Origin: Immersiella caudata
Taxonomy: Eukaryota; Ascomycota; Sordariomycetes; Sordariales; Lasiosphaeriaceae
Assembly (NCBI GenBank): GCA_030512335.1
Contig: JAULSU010000005.1
Span: 1,860,001 to 1,924,000 of the forward strand
Length of the DNA stretch: 64,000 bases
Direction of reading: 5' to 3'
Shown: piece after piece, positions 10,630 through 21,296 of the stretch
Position numbering within the stretch: the stretch's first letter is position 1
How the letters are laid out: each line of letters starts with the position of its first letter
Notes under the pieces: model-generated
Databases searched by the model: none
What the model saw: the letters and a program-made list of their open reading frames with translations, nothing else
Told to the model about the DNA's origin: nothing
Position numbers and translations under genes: made by a program

Positions 10630-12025
10630 ATGGCGGGAGGAAAAAAGTCACAGCTGTCGGGCCCAGCGCCCTCTTCAAGGACGCTGGTGATTGACAATGG
10701 CGCCAACACGATCAAAGCAGGCTTCGCATCCGAGGACAACGAACCGCGCATCATCCCCAATTGTATCGCCCGCGACCGCCATAGGAAGACGTTCGTCGGC
10801 TCCGAGCTGGACAAGTGCAAGGACTTTGGGGAGATCGCCTTTCGCCGGCCCGTCGAGAAGGGATACATCGTGAATTGGGAGGCTCAGAAGGAGATCTGGG
10901 ACCGCGAGTTCTTCGACGAGAAGGCGCCGCAAAAATGCGACCCCGCCGACGCGAGACTCGTCCTAGCCGAGCACTCCAACTCGCTGCCCGCGCTGCAGAC
11001 GCACTGCGATCAGATGGTGTTTGAAGAGTTTGGCTTCGCGAGCTACTGCCGTGGTCCTGGTATGCGCTTCTCTTCTGTCCGCTTCCAACACTCCCTGCTG
11101 ATCCATGCCAGGCCCCGCCTTGAACGCATACAACGATGTCCAAGCCATCTTCCAAACCCCGAGACCCCCCGAGACCGTCGTCGAGTACCCCGCCGAGGTG
11201 ATGCTTGTGGTAGACTCCGGCTATTCGCACACCACGGTGACACCGGTATTGCAGGGCCGACCGCTCCACCAGGCCGTGCGGAGGCTGGACGTTGGCGGCA
11301 AGCTGATGACCAACTACCTTACGCGCCTGTTGTCTGTCAGACACTTTGACATGCGGAACGACACATACGTTGTGAATGAGATGAAGGAGGCGGCGTGCTA
11401 CATCTCTCTGGACTTCAAGGGTGATCTCGAAAAGACGTGGAAAGGGACCCGAGGGGAACGGCGACTAGACTATCTCAGCGGCGCCGGCATTGCTAAGGAC
11501 TATGTGCTGCCCGATTCCCACACACGCTTCCATGGTGTGGTCCGAGAGTATGAGCCTGGCGTGTCGGCAAAAGCTCGCAAGGGCGCCGTTTCTACAGAAG
11601 ACGTTCTGACTTTGCGGAACGAACGCTTCGTAGTCCCGGAGCTTCTCTTCCACCCATCAGACATCGGTATGCACCAACCTGGACTTGGGGACCTGGTGAT
11701 GCAGTCCCTGTCGGAACTGCCTATCGGACTGTGGCCTGGTCTCCTGGCCAATATCGTAGTGGTTGGCGGCAACGCGTTATTCGAGAACTTCATCCAGCGG
11801 CTACAGACAGAAGTGCTGCAGCGCGTCCCTGACGCATGCATTGTTCGGGTGGCGCGCGCGCAGGACCCTATCGCGTGCACCTGGGTGGGGGCCGCGAACT
11901 TTGCTCGCCACGCCCATGTCGAGACGCTTGCCGTGACCAAGCAAGAGTACGAGGAGCACGGCTCAGCATGGGTTGCTCGCAAGTTTGCCCTAGGGTTAGG
12001 CGTGGACTGTGATCCTACGGGATGA
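10630..12025 (+). CDS. ARP6: Actin-related protein Arp6
   Basis: In other fungi Arp6 is a nuclear subunit of the SWR1 chromatin remodeller, which exchanges H2A for H2A.Z; here it should do the same. There are two exons, 10630-11059 and 11112-12025 (intron 52 nt, phase 1), giving 447 residues. The actin fold is seen from residue 16 (LVIDNGANTIKAGFAS), and MLVVDSGYSHTTVTPVLQG, RRLDVGGKLMTNYLTRLLSVRHFDM and MKEAACYISLDFKGDLEKTW are Arp6-typical. The second half of the fold follows (LLFHPSDIGMHQPGL, IVVVGGNALFENF). A longer frame opens at 10402, but the ATG at 10630 leaves the usual short N-terminus. The poly(A) polymerase gene follows in the same direction after 764 bp. Confidence 0.93.
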
Positions 12026-12789
12026 CACTTCCACGGCTCAGGGCGCCTGCCAGTCGATGCGTGCCCACCTCACGCGGCATCTACGATGTTTGGCCCTTGG
12101 AAGTGAAGACAACATTCTCACGTACTACGGTCTAGGCTCGCGGCTGGCCGTTGGTATCGGCAGCAGAAGTTCTCGCTTACGAGACCAGCTGACCCAGAAT
12201 CCTAGGACCGGCTGAAGGCGCCGTGACAGCCCATCGCTTGCAGTATCACACAGGTTGTCACTCCATCTACCACCGTGTCCGCCGTTGCAACTGGCCTATG
12301 TTGTCATTTTCGTCATGCGGCAGAAGTGCATGCAACGCAAGACCGAGGGATTGACGTGGTGATTTTGTGTCCTTGTGGACAGCTTGGTCAACGGCTGCCG
12401 CCGGACGGGTGATAGTTGAAGAGGCCTCGGAGGGCGAGATGAGCTAGAGGATTCCTATCTTTGGCGTGAGTTGATGGATGGGGGAATAATTGCTCAAAGC
12501 GCCAAGTAGGTAGAAGAATTGTGAGAAGAGCTGGCACTGTCAGTAGTTTTGTAGCCAGCCACCCAAGACATCATATGCCGAGATCAGAGGGCGCCTACAT
12601 GACAAGACACACGGCCACCAACATAGGAAGAACCATGTAATCTTTGGCTTGGCTACCCAGGGAACGAGCAATCACGTTTGTCAAATACTCCCGCCGAACC
12701 GTTGCGCAGAGGTTGTTGCAAGCGCTGAGTGTCGCTGCACCGCTGATGTTGAACGATTTGTAGGCTAAGCCCTATTCGGTTAGCGCGTC
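12026..12789. other. Intergenic region between ARP6 and the poly(A) polymerase gene
   Basis: Terminator of ARP6 and promoter of the next gene. I see no further gene, tRNA or repeat in it. Confidence 0.5.
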
Positions 12790-15323
12790 ATGGAGCAGCG
12801 TTCCGTTCCTTCCACCCCCGCGACCATCCGCGCTGCCACAAAAAAAGTTTCGAGTGCCCGACCATCACCTTACAACCACGACCCCAAGTTCTCGACCACC
12901 CGACACTCGCGCATCGAGATAATGGCGCAAGAGCCGCGTTCTTCTCGGCGGAGAGACCGTGCCCGTAACGGAGGACGGGATAATCGCAATGACCGAGCGC
13001 CGCGTTCTGGTCTCGACTCCCTGCCCCCACGGCCCCCGCCTCAAGCTCCCCGCGATGGCTATCGGCCGCCCTCTGGCCGTGCTGACCCATACCCACGAGA
13101 TAGCGATTCAAGATACAATGAAACTAGATCCCGCAACAACGACTACGATAGACGTTATCCTCCCCCGCCTGCGCAGCCCCATACCGACACGTACAGGCCG
13201 CCGCAGGGTGACTTCACATTTCGTGCAGAGAAGCCCAGTGGCGTGCGGGACTTAGGCGCAGATAACTACCGACCACAAGACGACCGCTCGTCCGGAAACC
13301 GACGCGACCAAGATGCACGCAGACATCCCCGCAACAGTAATGCCAATAGAGGCAGGGACCGGCCGGCTCAACGTGGCCGCGGCGGCTTTGGTGGCCGAGC
13401 ATGGCGTCCTTTCGTCCCTGCCGAGCGGGAGCTGTTGAGCGCCCCTCATTCTATAGGGCCCGAGGTCGCTCTCTATAAGGAAGGCGGGGTAACATTTCGC
13501 CCGGTTGACGAGTTGTCCGACAGTGAAGAGGCTGAGATGGATATCTCCGGCGACGAGGACCAAGAAGGTTCTGAGCCGTCGAAAAAGCGGACCCGGCTGG
13601 CGCGGGATCAATCCGTTGCTGACGGTGACAGCGTTCCCAAATGGTCCAACCCAGACCCGTACACTGCGATACCGCCAGGAGAGGCCGCCCCTCCGAACAA
13701 GAAACGAGATGTCGTGCATCTCATCCGCAAGGCCCGCGTAGCGTCGACGACGGAGACCAAATCATCGATCCCTACCGAAGCCGCCGACTTCATTGCCTGT
13801 GACTCGAGCGATGAGAGCGAAGACGATGGCGCATTTGCGCATACCAATAGCACTGCTCAACCTCGCGCGCCCGGAATACCTGGCGCGCCGACTGGCCCCC
13901 GAGCGGCCGTTGATACCAGATCCCAGGCAGAGATCTACGGAGCACCCCCTACGATTTCGCAGGGCGGTGCGGCTCGAAGCAAGGCCTTGCCTGTGGGCGC
14001 TATCGACCCCGACGATCACCTCAGTATCTCTCTTAGACACCGGAAGCGAACACATGATGATGAGCTCAAGGCACCCGACGTGAAGCTGGGGAAGCCCACT
14101 CCGCTACCTCCCGGATCCAAGGCGGTTTCCATTCTCCCTAGCTGGGCCCCGAAAGCGAGGGAAGATTGTACACCGTGGATGGTAACAGACCATTCAGACT
14201 GCAAGCTAGGTGGCGTCTGGTATGTCTTCCCCTCCACAAAGCCAACTCCACTAACCCCCATTTTCAGGCTTCACAAGGAGATCGTAGACTTTTACGAGTA
14301 TGTCCGGCCACGCGACTTCGAAGAGCGCATTCGACAACAAGTAGTCGCCGATCTGAAGCAGGCCTGCCGCAGATACTGGAAGGACGCAGAGGTGTATTGC
14401 TTTGGCTCATTCCCGACAGGTCTATACCTCCCAACAAGCGACATGGATCTTGTGGTTTTGTCGGATCAGGTTCTCAATGGTTACGGTCCACCCAGATATA
14501 CCGACAGAAAGTCTCTCTACAGGTTTGGAGACAATCTTCGCAGAACTAACAGAGTCCACGAGAACGAGATTGAGTTCATTGTTTTCGCCAGGGTCCCCTT
14601 GGTCAAGTTCGTCGAAAGCAGAACCCGGCTCAGGATCGACGTTTCGTTTGAGAACCCAGGAGGCCTTCAGGCTGTCAAGACCTTCAACGCCTGGAAGGAG
14701 CAATACCCGGCTATGCCGACCTTGGTGACGCTGATCAAGCATCTCCTCTGCATGCGAGGGCTGAACGAGCCTGTCAATGGTGGCATTGGCGGCTTCTCAG
14801 TCATCTGCTTGGTTGTGAGTATGTTGCAGCTGATGCCAGAGGTTCAGAGTCGCAGCATGGACCCAATGCACCATTTGGGAGATCTCTTGATGAACTTCCT
14901 AGATCTCTATGGCAACCGCTTCGAATACAAGTCGGTAGCGATATCTGTGAACCCGCCCAAATATATTCCGAAGGTCAGTTTTCCTCGGAGTTTTCCCCCT
15001 CCCTCCCCAGCGACTGCTAACCGTGTCACGTGCAGAATAAGGTCAAGACGTTCCCGTACAAGAACCGCGACCGTCTGTCGATTATCGACCCGAACAACCC
15101 TGAGAACGACATCTCCGGTGGCTCCAGCAAGTTTAACAGCATTCAGGCCACCTTCAGTGAACTGCACAAAATCCTTTGCGAACGGGTGATTGAGGCCACA
15201 CAGACCTCTAAGCAGGGATTCTGCATACTCAAGGATCTCCTCGGCGGGGACTATTCGAGTTTCCGAAAACAGCGAGCGCACCTCGAGAAGCTTTCCAAGG
15301 ATTTTAAGAACAGGAGCCGCTAA
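12790..15323 (+). CDS. Non-canonical poly(A) polymerase, Trf4/Cid14 type
   Basis: Nuclear nucleotidyltransferase that adds short oligo(A) tails to aberrant RNAs for exosome decay (TRAMP complex in yeast). I read three exons, 12790-14219, 14268-14973 and 15036-15323, 807 residues. The 48-nt first intron keeps the frame if retained, but splicing restores the family sequence W-LHKEIVDFYEYV. The first 450 residues are disordered and rich in Arg, Gly, Pro and acidic stretches. The Pol-beta-type domain has GSFPTGLYLPTSDMDLVV with the catalytic Gly-Ser and Asp-x-Asp. The central domain shows DVSFENPGGLQAV and IKHLLCMRGLNEP, and the nucleotide recognition part GGIGGFSVICLVVSMLQ with HHLGDLLMNFLDLYG. 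Exon 3 carries the typical end LSIIDPNNPENDISGGSS. An internal ATG at 12922 is an alternative start. Confidence 0.92.
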
Positions 15324-17011
15324 TATGCCTCTTGCCTGCTACTGACTCTCGGCGGATACGGCTGGCGAACACAACGTCAGCGATATGGATTAATAGAGTT
15401 ACTCGAAGGATTACCGACCACGACACTCACCGCGTTTTTATTTCATTTTCTACAGTTCGGACAGAGGATACGACAGTCGGGAGGGCTTGCTTGCTTTTTG
15501 GCGCGGGACATGGCCCCGAGCCGGCAAATCTGGAGTTTAGGAGAGCGCATGCGTCTTGATACCCATCAACCCCTGTCCACCAGGCGCTCACTTCCATAGG
15601 ACGAGCTGGCTGCTCAGAATCGACCGCAACTTTAACCTTTTTCTTTCGGCAGACGACTTCTTCGTGACTGACCGCCACAGACTCGAGCGAGGAGAGGACG
15701 CGGCCCAGCCACGATTTCCTTCGACAGCGCCTGTGGCGGTTGCTTGGGTGGTTACTGCTGACTCTCTTCACAGACGAATTGGGTTGGCCGGGTTATCGGT
15801 CTCGCGTTATGCCGTTTGGCCTTGCTGCCGCTCGACATTGGCGATTCTGCACCGACCTTCCCCTTTCTCACTGCAGGCTACGCTTTCGTGTGGCTGTGGA
15901 GAGGGACTGGATAAGGGCCGTGGTTTCCATAGAGCGGGGGAGTTTAACGATGGCTGCGGGCGCCCTGGGGGTAGGGACGTTGGCGAGGGAGGTGAGGGAG
16001 GTGAGGGAGGTGAGGGAGGTGAGGGAGGATAACTGGACTGCTGGTTGGGTATCATCGTAACGGCGCTACCTGAAGGTTTGGAGGGCCTCCTGCTCCCGTC
16101 CCACAACCGCTCATGTTATGAAAGGCAATTGTTGCATTCACTGCCAACAGCAGCACCAAAGCTGGGTACCGCTTCGCATCAAGCTGTTGGACATTGTCTG
16201 GCGCATTCCATCGCTGCCCCTCGTCACGCGCACTCAGTCCGTGCATTTGAGATGGGCGCCGGCTGCAGCTTCAGCTTTAACGGTCAGTCCCAGCGGCCAC
16301 CTCGTCCTTCGCAGCAACCAGAAGTGGCCGCGATCTTTCCATAACGTTCTAGTATCCTGACAGTATTGAGAAACCCATCGACAAAATCAGCGGTTGCGGC
16401 ACTTGGTCTCCAAGCCTGGGAATGTCGTGCATAATGGCTGCCCACTGCCGTCTTGGCGGCGAGGCGAACCGCGGGGCTGGCAAGGGTCAGCTGGCGCCCC
16501 GAATGCACTCCGTCCCAGCCTTTCTCTCAACCACAGTAGGAGAGGTTAGGCGGGGGTTGATACCATCCTGTATTAGTCATTTGCTGGCGTTGTCGATTTT
16601 TCCGGCAAAAAAAAGAGGAGGGATGAGGACATTTCAGGGGCAAAAAGGCGAAAACATACAACACCAGGGATTCGCTGGTCGTCACCGACCCAACTACTAG
16701 TCTAGCGGTTACTGGCTTATCTATGGGAGAGCGGACGGGATCCCGAGCTTTCCAGTACCTATGGTCGTATGTGCTTAATGGAGAGTTTGGGAGGACTCAT
16801 ATCCTCCTGTCGCACGTGCCGAAAGGGGCAACAAGTGGTCAACGTCTGGAGCGTACGGCCGATGGGTTGGGTTCGAAGGGCAGAGATAGCAACGGGCCTG
16901 CCCTTGACAGCACAGTTTTCTCAACGAAGTTTCCTTTCACATCTCCCCCGCTCGGGACACCCCAACACGCACCTATGCTCCCCTACCTTCCCCTTCCACA
17001 TCTCAGATGAC
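15324..17011. other. Gene-poor spacer with a tandem repeat
   Basis: The frames here (for example 15556-16032) share no family resemblance and overlap on both strands. Apart from the 9-bp tandem repeat annotated separately I see no structure. Confidence 0.45.
15982..16029. repeat. Tandem repeat of the 9-mer GTGAGGGAG
   Basis: About five head-to-tail copies of GTGAGGGAG. The unit is a multiple of three, so the overlapping open frames stay open, which creates a false coding signal (Glu-Gly-Gly or Val-Arg-Glu repeats). It is a G-rich minisatellite. Confidence 0.85.
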
Positions 17012-17641
17012 CTACGCATTAGGCTCCCACCCATCCTCCGCCATCTCAAACCCATCCACCTCAAACCCCGGCGCAACTGCCCATCAAAGCACATTAGCAA
17101 ACGACTATCCTCAAAATCACTGCACCGAAACATAAGGTAACTCACCCGTAGTTCCCACCAAAGTCCACGCCCCCCAACTCCTCGCCCGCTGCCACTCCCC
17201 CTTCCCCACCACTACCTGCGGTCTCTGCCCCTCATCAAAGAGATCCTGACCCAGCCTCGCCTCCCTCACCGGGACCCCATCATCCCTCGAAAGCTGCAAC
17301 GTCATCGGTGCACCGGCATAGTAATGCCATACTTCAACTGCATCGACGCAATGCCAACGGGAGTAACCCTCGGAACCTTCGAGGAGGTAGTAAATCGCGG
17401 TGCTTGCGGAGCGGTTGGGGGAGGTAGAGGAGGTGATGTTGTCGGTGTCGCGGAAGGTTTCGACGAAGTAGCCTCGTTCGACGTTGGGGATGAGGTTGAG
17501 CTTGGTGATGATTTCTTCGGCGGTTCGTTTTTTGATGGGTGTTGGTTTGGGGGGAGGAGCGGCTGCGGCGAGGGAGGTTGCTGCGACGGTGCACAGCAGA
17601 AGGGTGGTGAGGAGAGTGTTGGCGGTGAGTTTGTGGAACAT
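17012..17641 (-). CDS. Secreted DUF985/cupin_5 family protein
   Basis: There are two exons on the minus strand, 17641-17146 and 17076-17012 (intron 69 nt), giving 186 residues. A signal peptide of about 25 residues (LLTTLLLCTVAATSLAAAAP) comes first, then a complete RmlC-like cupin of the DUF985 type: AEEIITKLNLIPNVERGYF, TAIYYLLEGSEGYSRWH, DAVEVWHYYAGAPMTLQL, LGQDLFDEGQRPQVVVGKGEWQ and WTLVGTTVAPGFEVDGFEM. The ORF reads through the donor to a false stop at 17117; joining to the exon ending at 17012 restores the conserved GTTVAPGFE. The family fold binds small sugar-like ligands, but the reaction is not known for fungal members. The secretion signal is unusual because many members are cytosolic. 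Confidence 0.85.
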
Positions 17642-18070
17642 GGCGCCGCTCTGTCGAGATAATGTTATTGTAGAGACTGAATTGGTCAAGATAAACGGGC
17701 CAGAGAGTCCTGAGGAAACTCACTGTTTATAATTGTTGATCACGGTGTCGATCCTTGCCCCATTTTTCAGTGCCCTCCCGAGTCTCCCGGTGGGCCGAGA
17801 TTGCTCGGCGTAAGCTAAACCCGCGTATATGCATGTGGCCATCCAAATTGTTCTATTGTTGCTAATCATACCTACCCTGGCCCCTGGTAAACCAATCTTT
17901 TAAAAAACTCGCCAAATCGAAGTGAAGAAAACCGAACAACATTTTCTGTTCTGATAAGCTCGAATCCAAACCACCCCCCGCTCCCCTCCCCTTCCCCCTC
18001 TTTTTTTTTCTTGTTTCCAGACACGCACCGAACCGCGCACAACGTCCAATGTTCCCCCATCACCCAGCGT
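17642..18070. other. Spacer between the cupin gene and the dynamin-family gene
   Basis: Promoter of the minus-strand cupin gene and 3' flank of the minus-strand dynamin gene. A pyrimidine-rich tract with nine consecutive T lies near 18000-18009. Nothing else is seen. Confidence 0.45.
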
Positions 18071-20370
18071 TCACCGAAGAATCGCCATGGCCTCCTTCAA
18101 GTCTAAGATCCTCTTTCCAAGAGCCTCCCGCGTCTTGATCACCGAGGGAAGTTCTCCGGCGATGATTTCGAGTTGCCCATTGTCAAGTGTCATGACCCAC
18201 TGCTCTGACAGCAACCCAAGCGGACTCGTTGGACCAGACAGGAGAGTATGATCTACTGCTTGGTGCCAGATGTTGTCCACGAAACGCTTGCGAGCCACAT
18301 TGTAGTAGGCAGCGAGAGTATCGTGGATCTCCTCCTTCTCAAAGTCGACATTCCCTCTGTTCGTGATCGCGGTGCTGATGAGGTTGTGATCAACAACAAC
18401 TTTCGACGTTCTACCATGTTCCAGACGAGCCTTGCTTGCAAGAGAATCAGCGATTCGCTGGCCGCGGGAGCCCTGCACATTGTGGCTGTAGACGCCACTC
18501 CACGTGTACGGCCTCTTTTCCCGCTCCACTGCCACGAGCATCAGTGCATGCTTCAGTCCCCCATGGTACCGTTCGAGAAGTCCATCCATGATCATCGATC
18601 GGAGGCGTTCGTTCATTCGCACATCGGGGCACGCGAACTCCAAGGCTCTGTGAACGAACCGGTGAATGACGAGGATGATTCTGCTGATGTAACTCTCCGT
18701 CATGCCGCGCCACTTCTGAGACTGCTCGCGAAAAGCACTCGCAAACATTGTTGAGCTAAACGTTCCGAGTTCCACGCCGCGAGATTCCCGACGCATCTTC
18801 CCGATCCATTCCATAATGTCGCCTTCAGGAGCCTCCACTTCCCAGTCCGTGACCACAAAGTCGAGGAGCTCGGGATACTCGTCGAAAGCGCCATCTGGGA
18901 CACAGCAAGTCTCATCTCCGGTCAGCTCGACTTCTGGATCGGCAAGTGTCGCAATCACTTTTGGCTTGATTTCAAGAACACTGCTGGTCGGATCACATCT
19001 GACGTCCTTGCCAAAAGCCTTGAAGGAATGACTGTGTGACAGGCTGGCGAACTCGCGGTTGAAATTTGCTGTAACGTTGAGAATTGTCGTGATTAAGCGT
19101 AGATCAGGGTTGTTGAACGCGTCGTCGTGGGAATAGTTGGCCGCAAGGGCATCTCGTACAAACTCCTGAAACTTGGTGACGACTTTCATCAAGTAGGTCT
19201 GTTGCTTCCGCTCAGAGTTTCGAGAAGGCCCCAATGCTTCCCACTTCTTCACGGCCTCGTTAAAAAGTCCTCGAATCTCGCTGAGAAGCTTCGGGAACGC
19301 TTTGTCAGTTATCTGGCCGAGAAGCTCCTGGAGTCTCTCACGAAGCGCCAAAACACCGATGCGATCCCTCGGGAGAGTGCTCCAAGGATCATCTAAAAAC
19401 ATCTTCTCTCTGTCAGTGAAGTCGACTTGGGTCTCTTCGTCGTCGCCACCCCTGTTTCGGACGATGAAGTAGCCCAGAGTTAGAGGCATCCGGTGTCCCA
19501 GAACCAAATTGCAGACGGACATCTTCTGACTCTTTTCCTTCACTGTATCAGGCTTGGTCAGAACACCCAGGGTCCGATCACCGGTTGTGTCGTATTCCTT
19601 TGCCAGCTCCAGGATCTCCTGTGTTGCCACGTCGACGTTCGCGGGGACAACAGCGAGGATGATGGTTCGGTCGTCTTTGATGTACCGCTTGACCATATTC
19701 TTGACCAGATCGCGGTCCTTGGCGGTAATGCCCTCGGCGGTTGCGCGAAAGATGCCGGGCACATCGATGACCGTCAGGTAGTCTTCGCTGGGGCCGCACT
19801 TTTCAATCTTTAGGACGTCTTCGGAGAACGTGTGTACGCCCTCGGGGTTATCGTTGGTGCGAATTTGCATCGCTTTGTTGACCTGTTGAGCAGTGGTCAG
19901 TAGATGAATTTCCATGGAATTTCCTGTTGCGCCAGACATACCTTGTTCAAAAGCGTCGGGAACTCCCCCAAAAGCTCCTTGTTCGACTGAAACTGGCAAT
20001 GGAAAGACTTGAGTTTCTCTCGATGCTCGGGGGAGGCGTGGGGACCGGGGATAATGCTAACGTCGATGCGCTCGAAATCATCGCGGCGGTGGGTGATCTG
20101 CGTCGCATACCGAGTGCAAAGCTCTTGGCCTCGGGGAAAGGGAATCCCGGTGATGCTCTCCAGGAGGGATGATTTGCCGGAGCTCTGATCTCCGACGGCG
20201 ACGAGTTGGGGGAGCGGGATGTACTGGCCGATGTTCTTCTCGCGAAGGACATCAATCTTGCGAAGACGAGTGGGACTGGTGAGCGCAGCACCGGAACCCG
20301 AAGCTGTTGTCATGCTGGGCCTGCGCTTCGAGGTGGGCCCGGACAGGGAGGGTTGGGATGGAAGGAGCAA
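18071..20370 (-). CDS. Dynamin-family large GTPase
   Basis: There are two exons, 20370-19942 and 19882-18071 (intron 59 nt, phase 0), giving 746 residues. GTPase motifs are complete: P-loop GDQSSGKSS in exon 1, the switch I Thr in the THRRDD region, DVPGIF (G3) and TKPD (G4). A middle/stalk region follows, and a C-terminal GTPase effector domain (VDFEKEEIHDTLAAYYNVARKRFVDNIW). There is no pleckstrin-homology or proline-rich domain, so it resembles the Mx-like dynamins that are expanded in filamentous fungi more than the vesicle-scission or mitochondrial types. A second ATG at 20313 is possible. The cellular membrane it acts on cannot be told from sequence. Confidence 0.88.
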
Positions 20371-21296
20371 CCAGTGGTCAGACGGAGTTCGGGATATGGA
20401 CAGTCAAGATTGCTTTGGATGGGATGAGACACGACAGCAAGTGAAGGGGGAATCTCGCTCTATATATCCCCAAAAACTTAACTACCAAAAGCTCCTTGCA
20501 ATTCTTTTTCGCCCAAAGAGATCTTGCGCCCAAGGCGAAGTTTGTTTGCCATGGTGGTGACGGGAGAGGCCTACAGCGAATCCGTGAGAAACCGGCAGCC
20601 ACCCGCTCGCCGCCACCGCTTGACCTGTCTCAATCGAATCAGCTAGAATATTTCCGAGCAAGTGAACGATGACCAGATCCTTTTCTGCATATCCTGTCCA
20701 ATAAAGACGGCATTCGGCATTTCTTGATCGCCAGGACAAACAGTGTCGTTTGAACCCACCACTGGCAACTGACGATCGGACGGTCCACCTGAATACCACA
20801 TAGCCAAGCTGACTGGTACGGTAATCGCGGGGAAAGGGTTGCGTTGCCACTAACGAATCGTTTGATGTCAAAGGGGCCGTCACCCCTTTCTCTTTCCTCG
20901 CCCCTGAGCAAGTGGAGGCTTGGAAGCCGGGCTCTCTCAGCGACCTGCCGATAAGTGGTAAAGTTGCTAAAATAGCGAACGATGTCTGTCTTTTGAGGAC
21001 ATGCACCGCCTGCATATGTGCGACACAGCGTTCTGCAGGCCCCCGTGCCCCTTTTGGAATCACTTTGAATCGCCAATGGTGGGAGCCTGTGGCACCAAAA
21101 TGTTGGGGGCCAGACACCGACACACTCATCTCGCCGACCACAAGACTCCGAGTCTGACGCTTCTGGGAGGAAGTGGGAGCCTGATATTGCCATCTATTTC
21201 TCCTCATGCACATTCTTTGTATACCTACCTATTTATGTCGGTCAAATTTCGACAGCCATATGACAATGACCGTTCGCATTCCAATCACCGCTGACA
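20371..21296. other. Divergent promoter region
   Basis: Upstream of both the minus-strand dynamin-family gene and the plus-strand membrane protein gene. A 243-codon minus-strand frame (20482-21213) crosses it but resembles nothing known and would cover the promoter; I reject it. Confidence 0.5.
20457..20468 (-). promoter_or_regulatory. TATA-like box upstream of the dynamin-family gene
   Basis: The minus strand reads GATATATAGAG about 90-100 nt upstream of the start codon at 20370, a usual distance for a fungal core promoter. It was identified by eye. Confidence 0.4.

Noticed and set aside
18375..18410. A second CTGATGAG core resembling a hammerhead
   Set aside because: It lies antisense to the dynamin-family coding sequence and has no GAAA strand or pairing stems at the right distance.
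20482..21213. 243-codon minus-strand frame
   Set aside because: It would occupy the whole promoter of the dynamin-family gene and resembles no protein.
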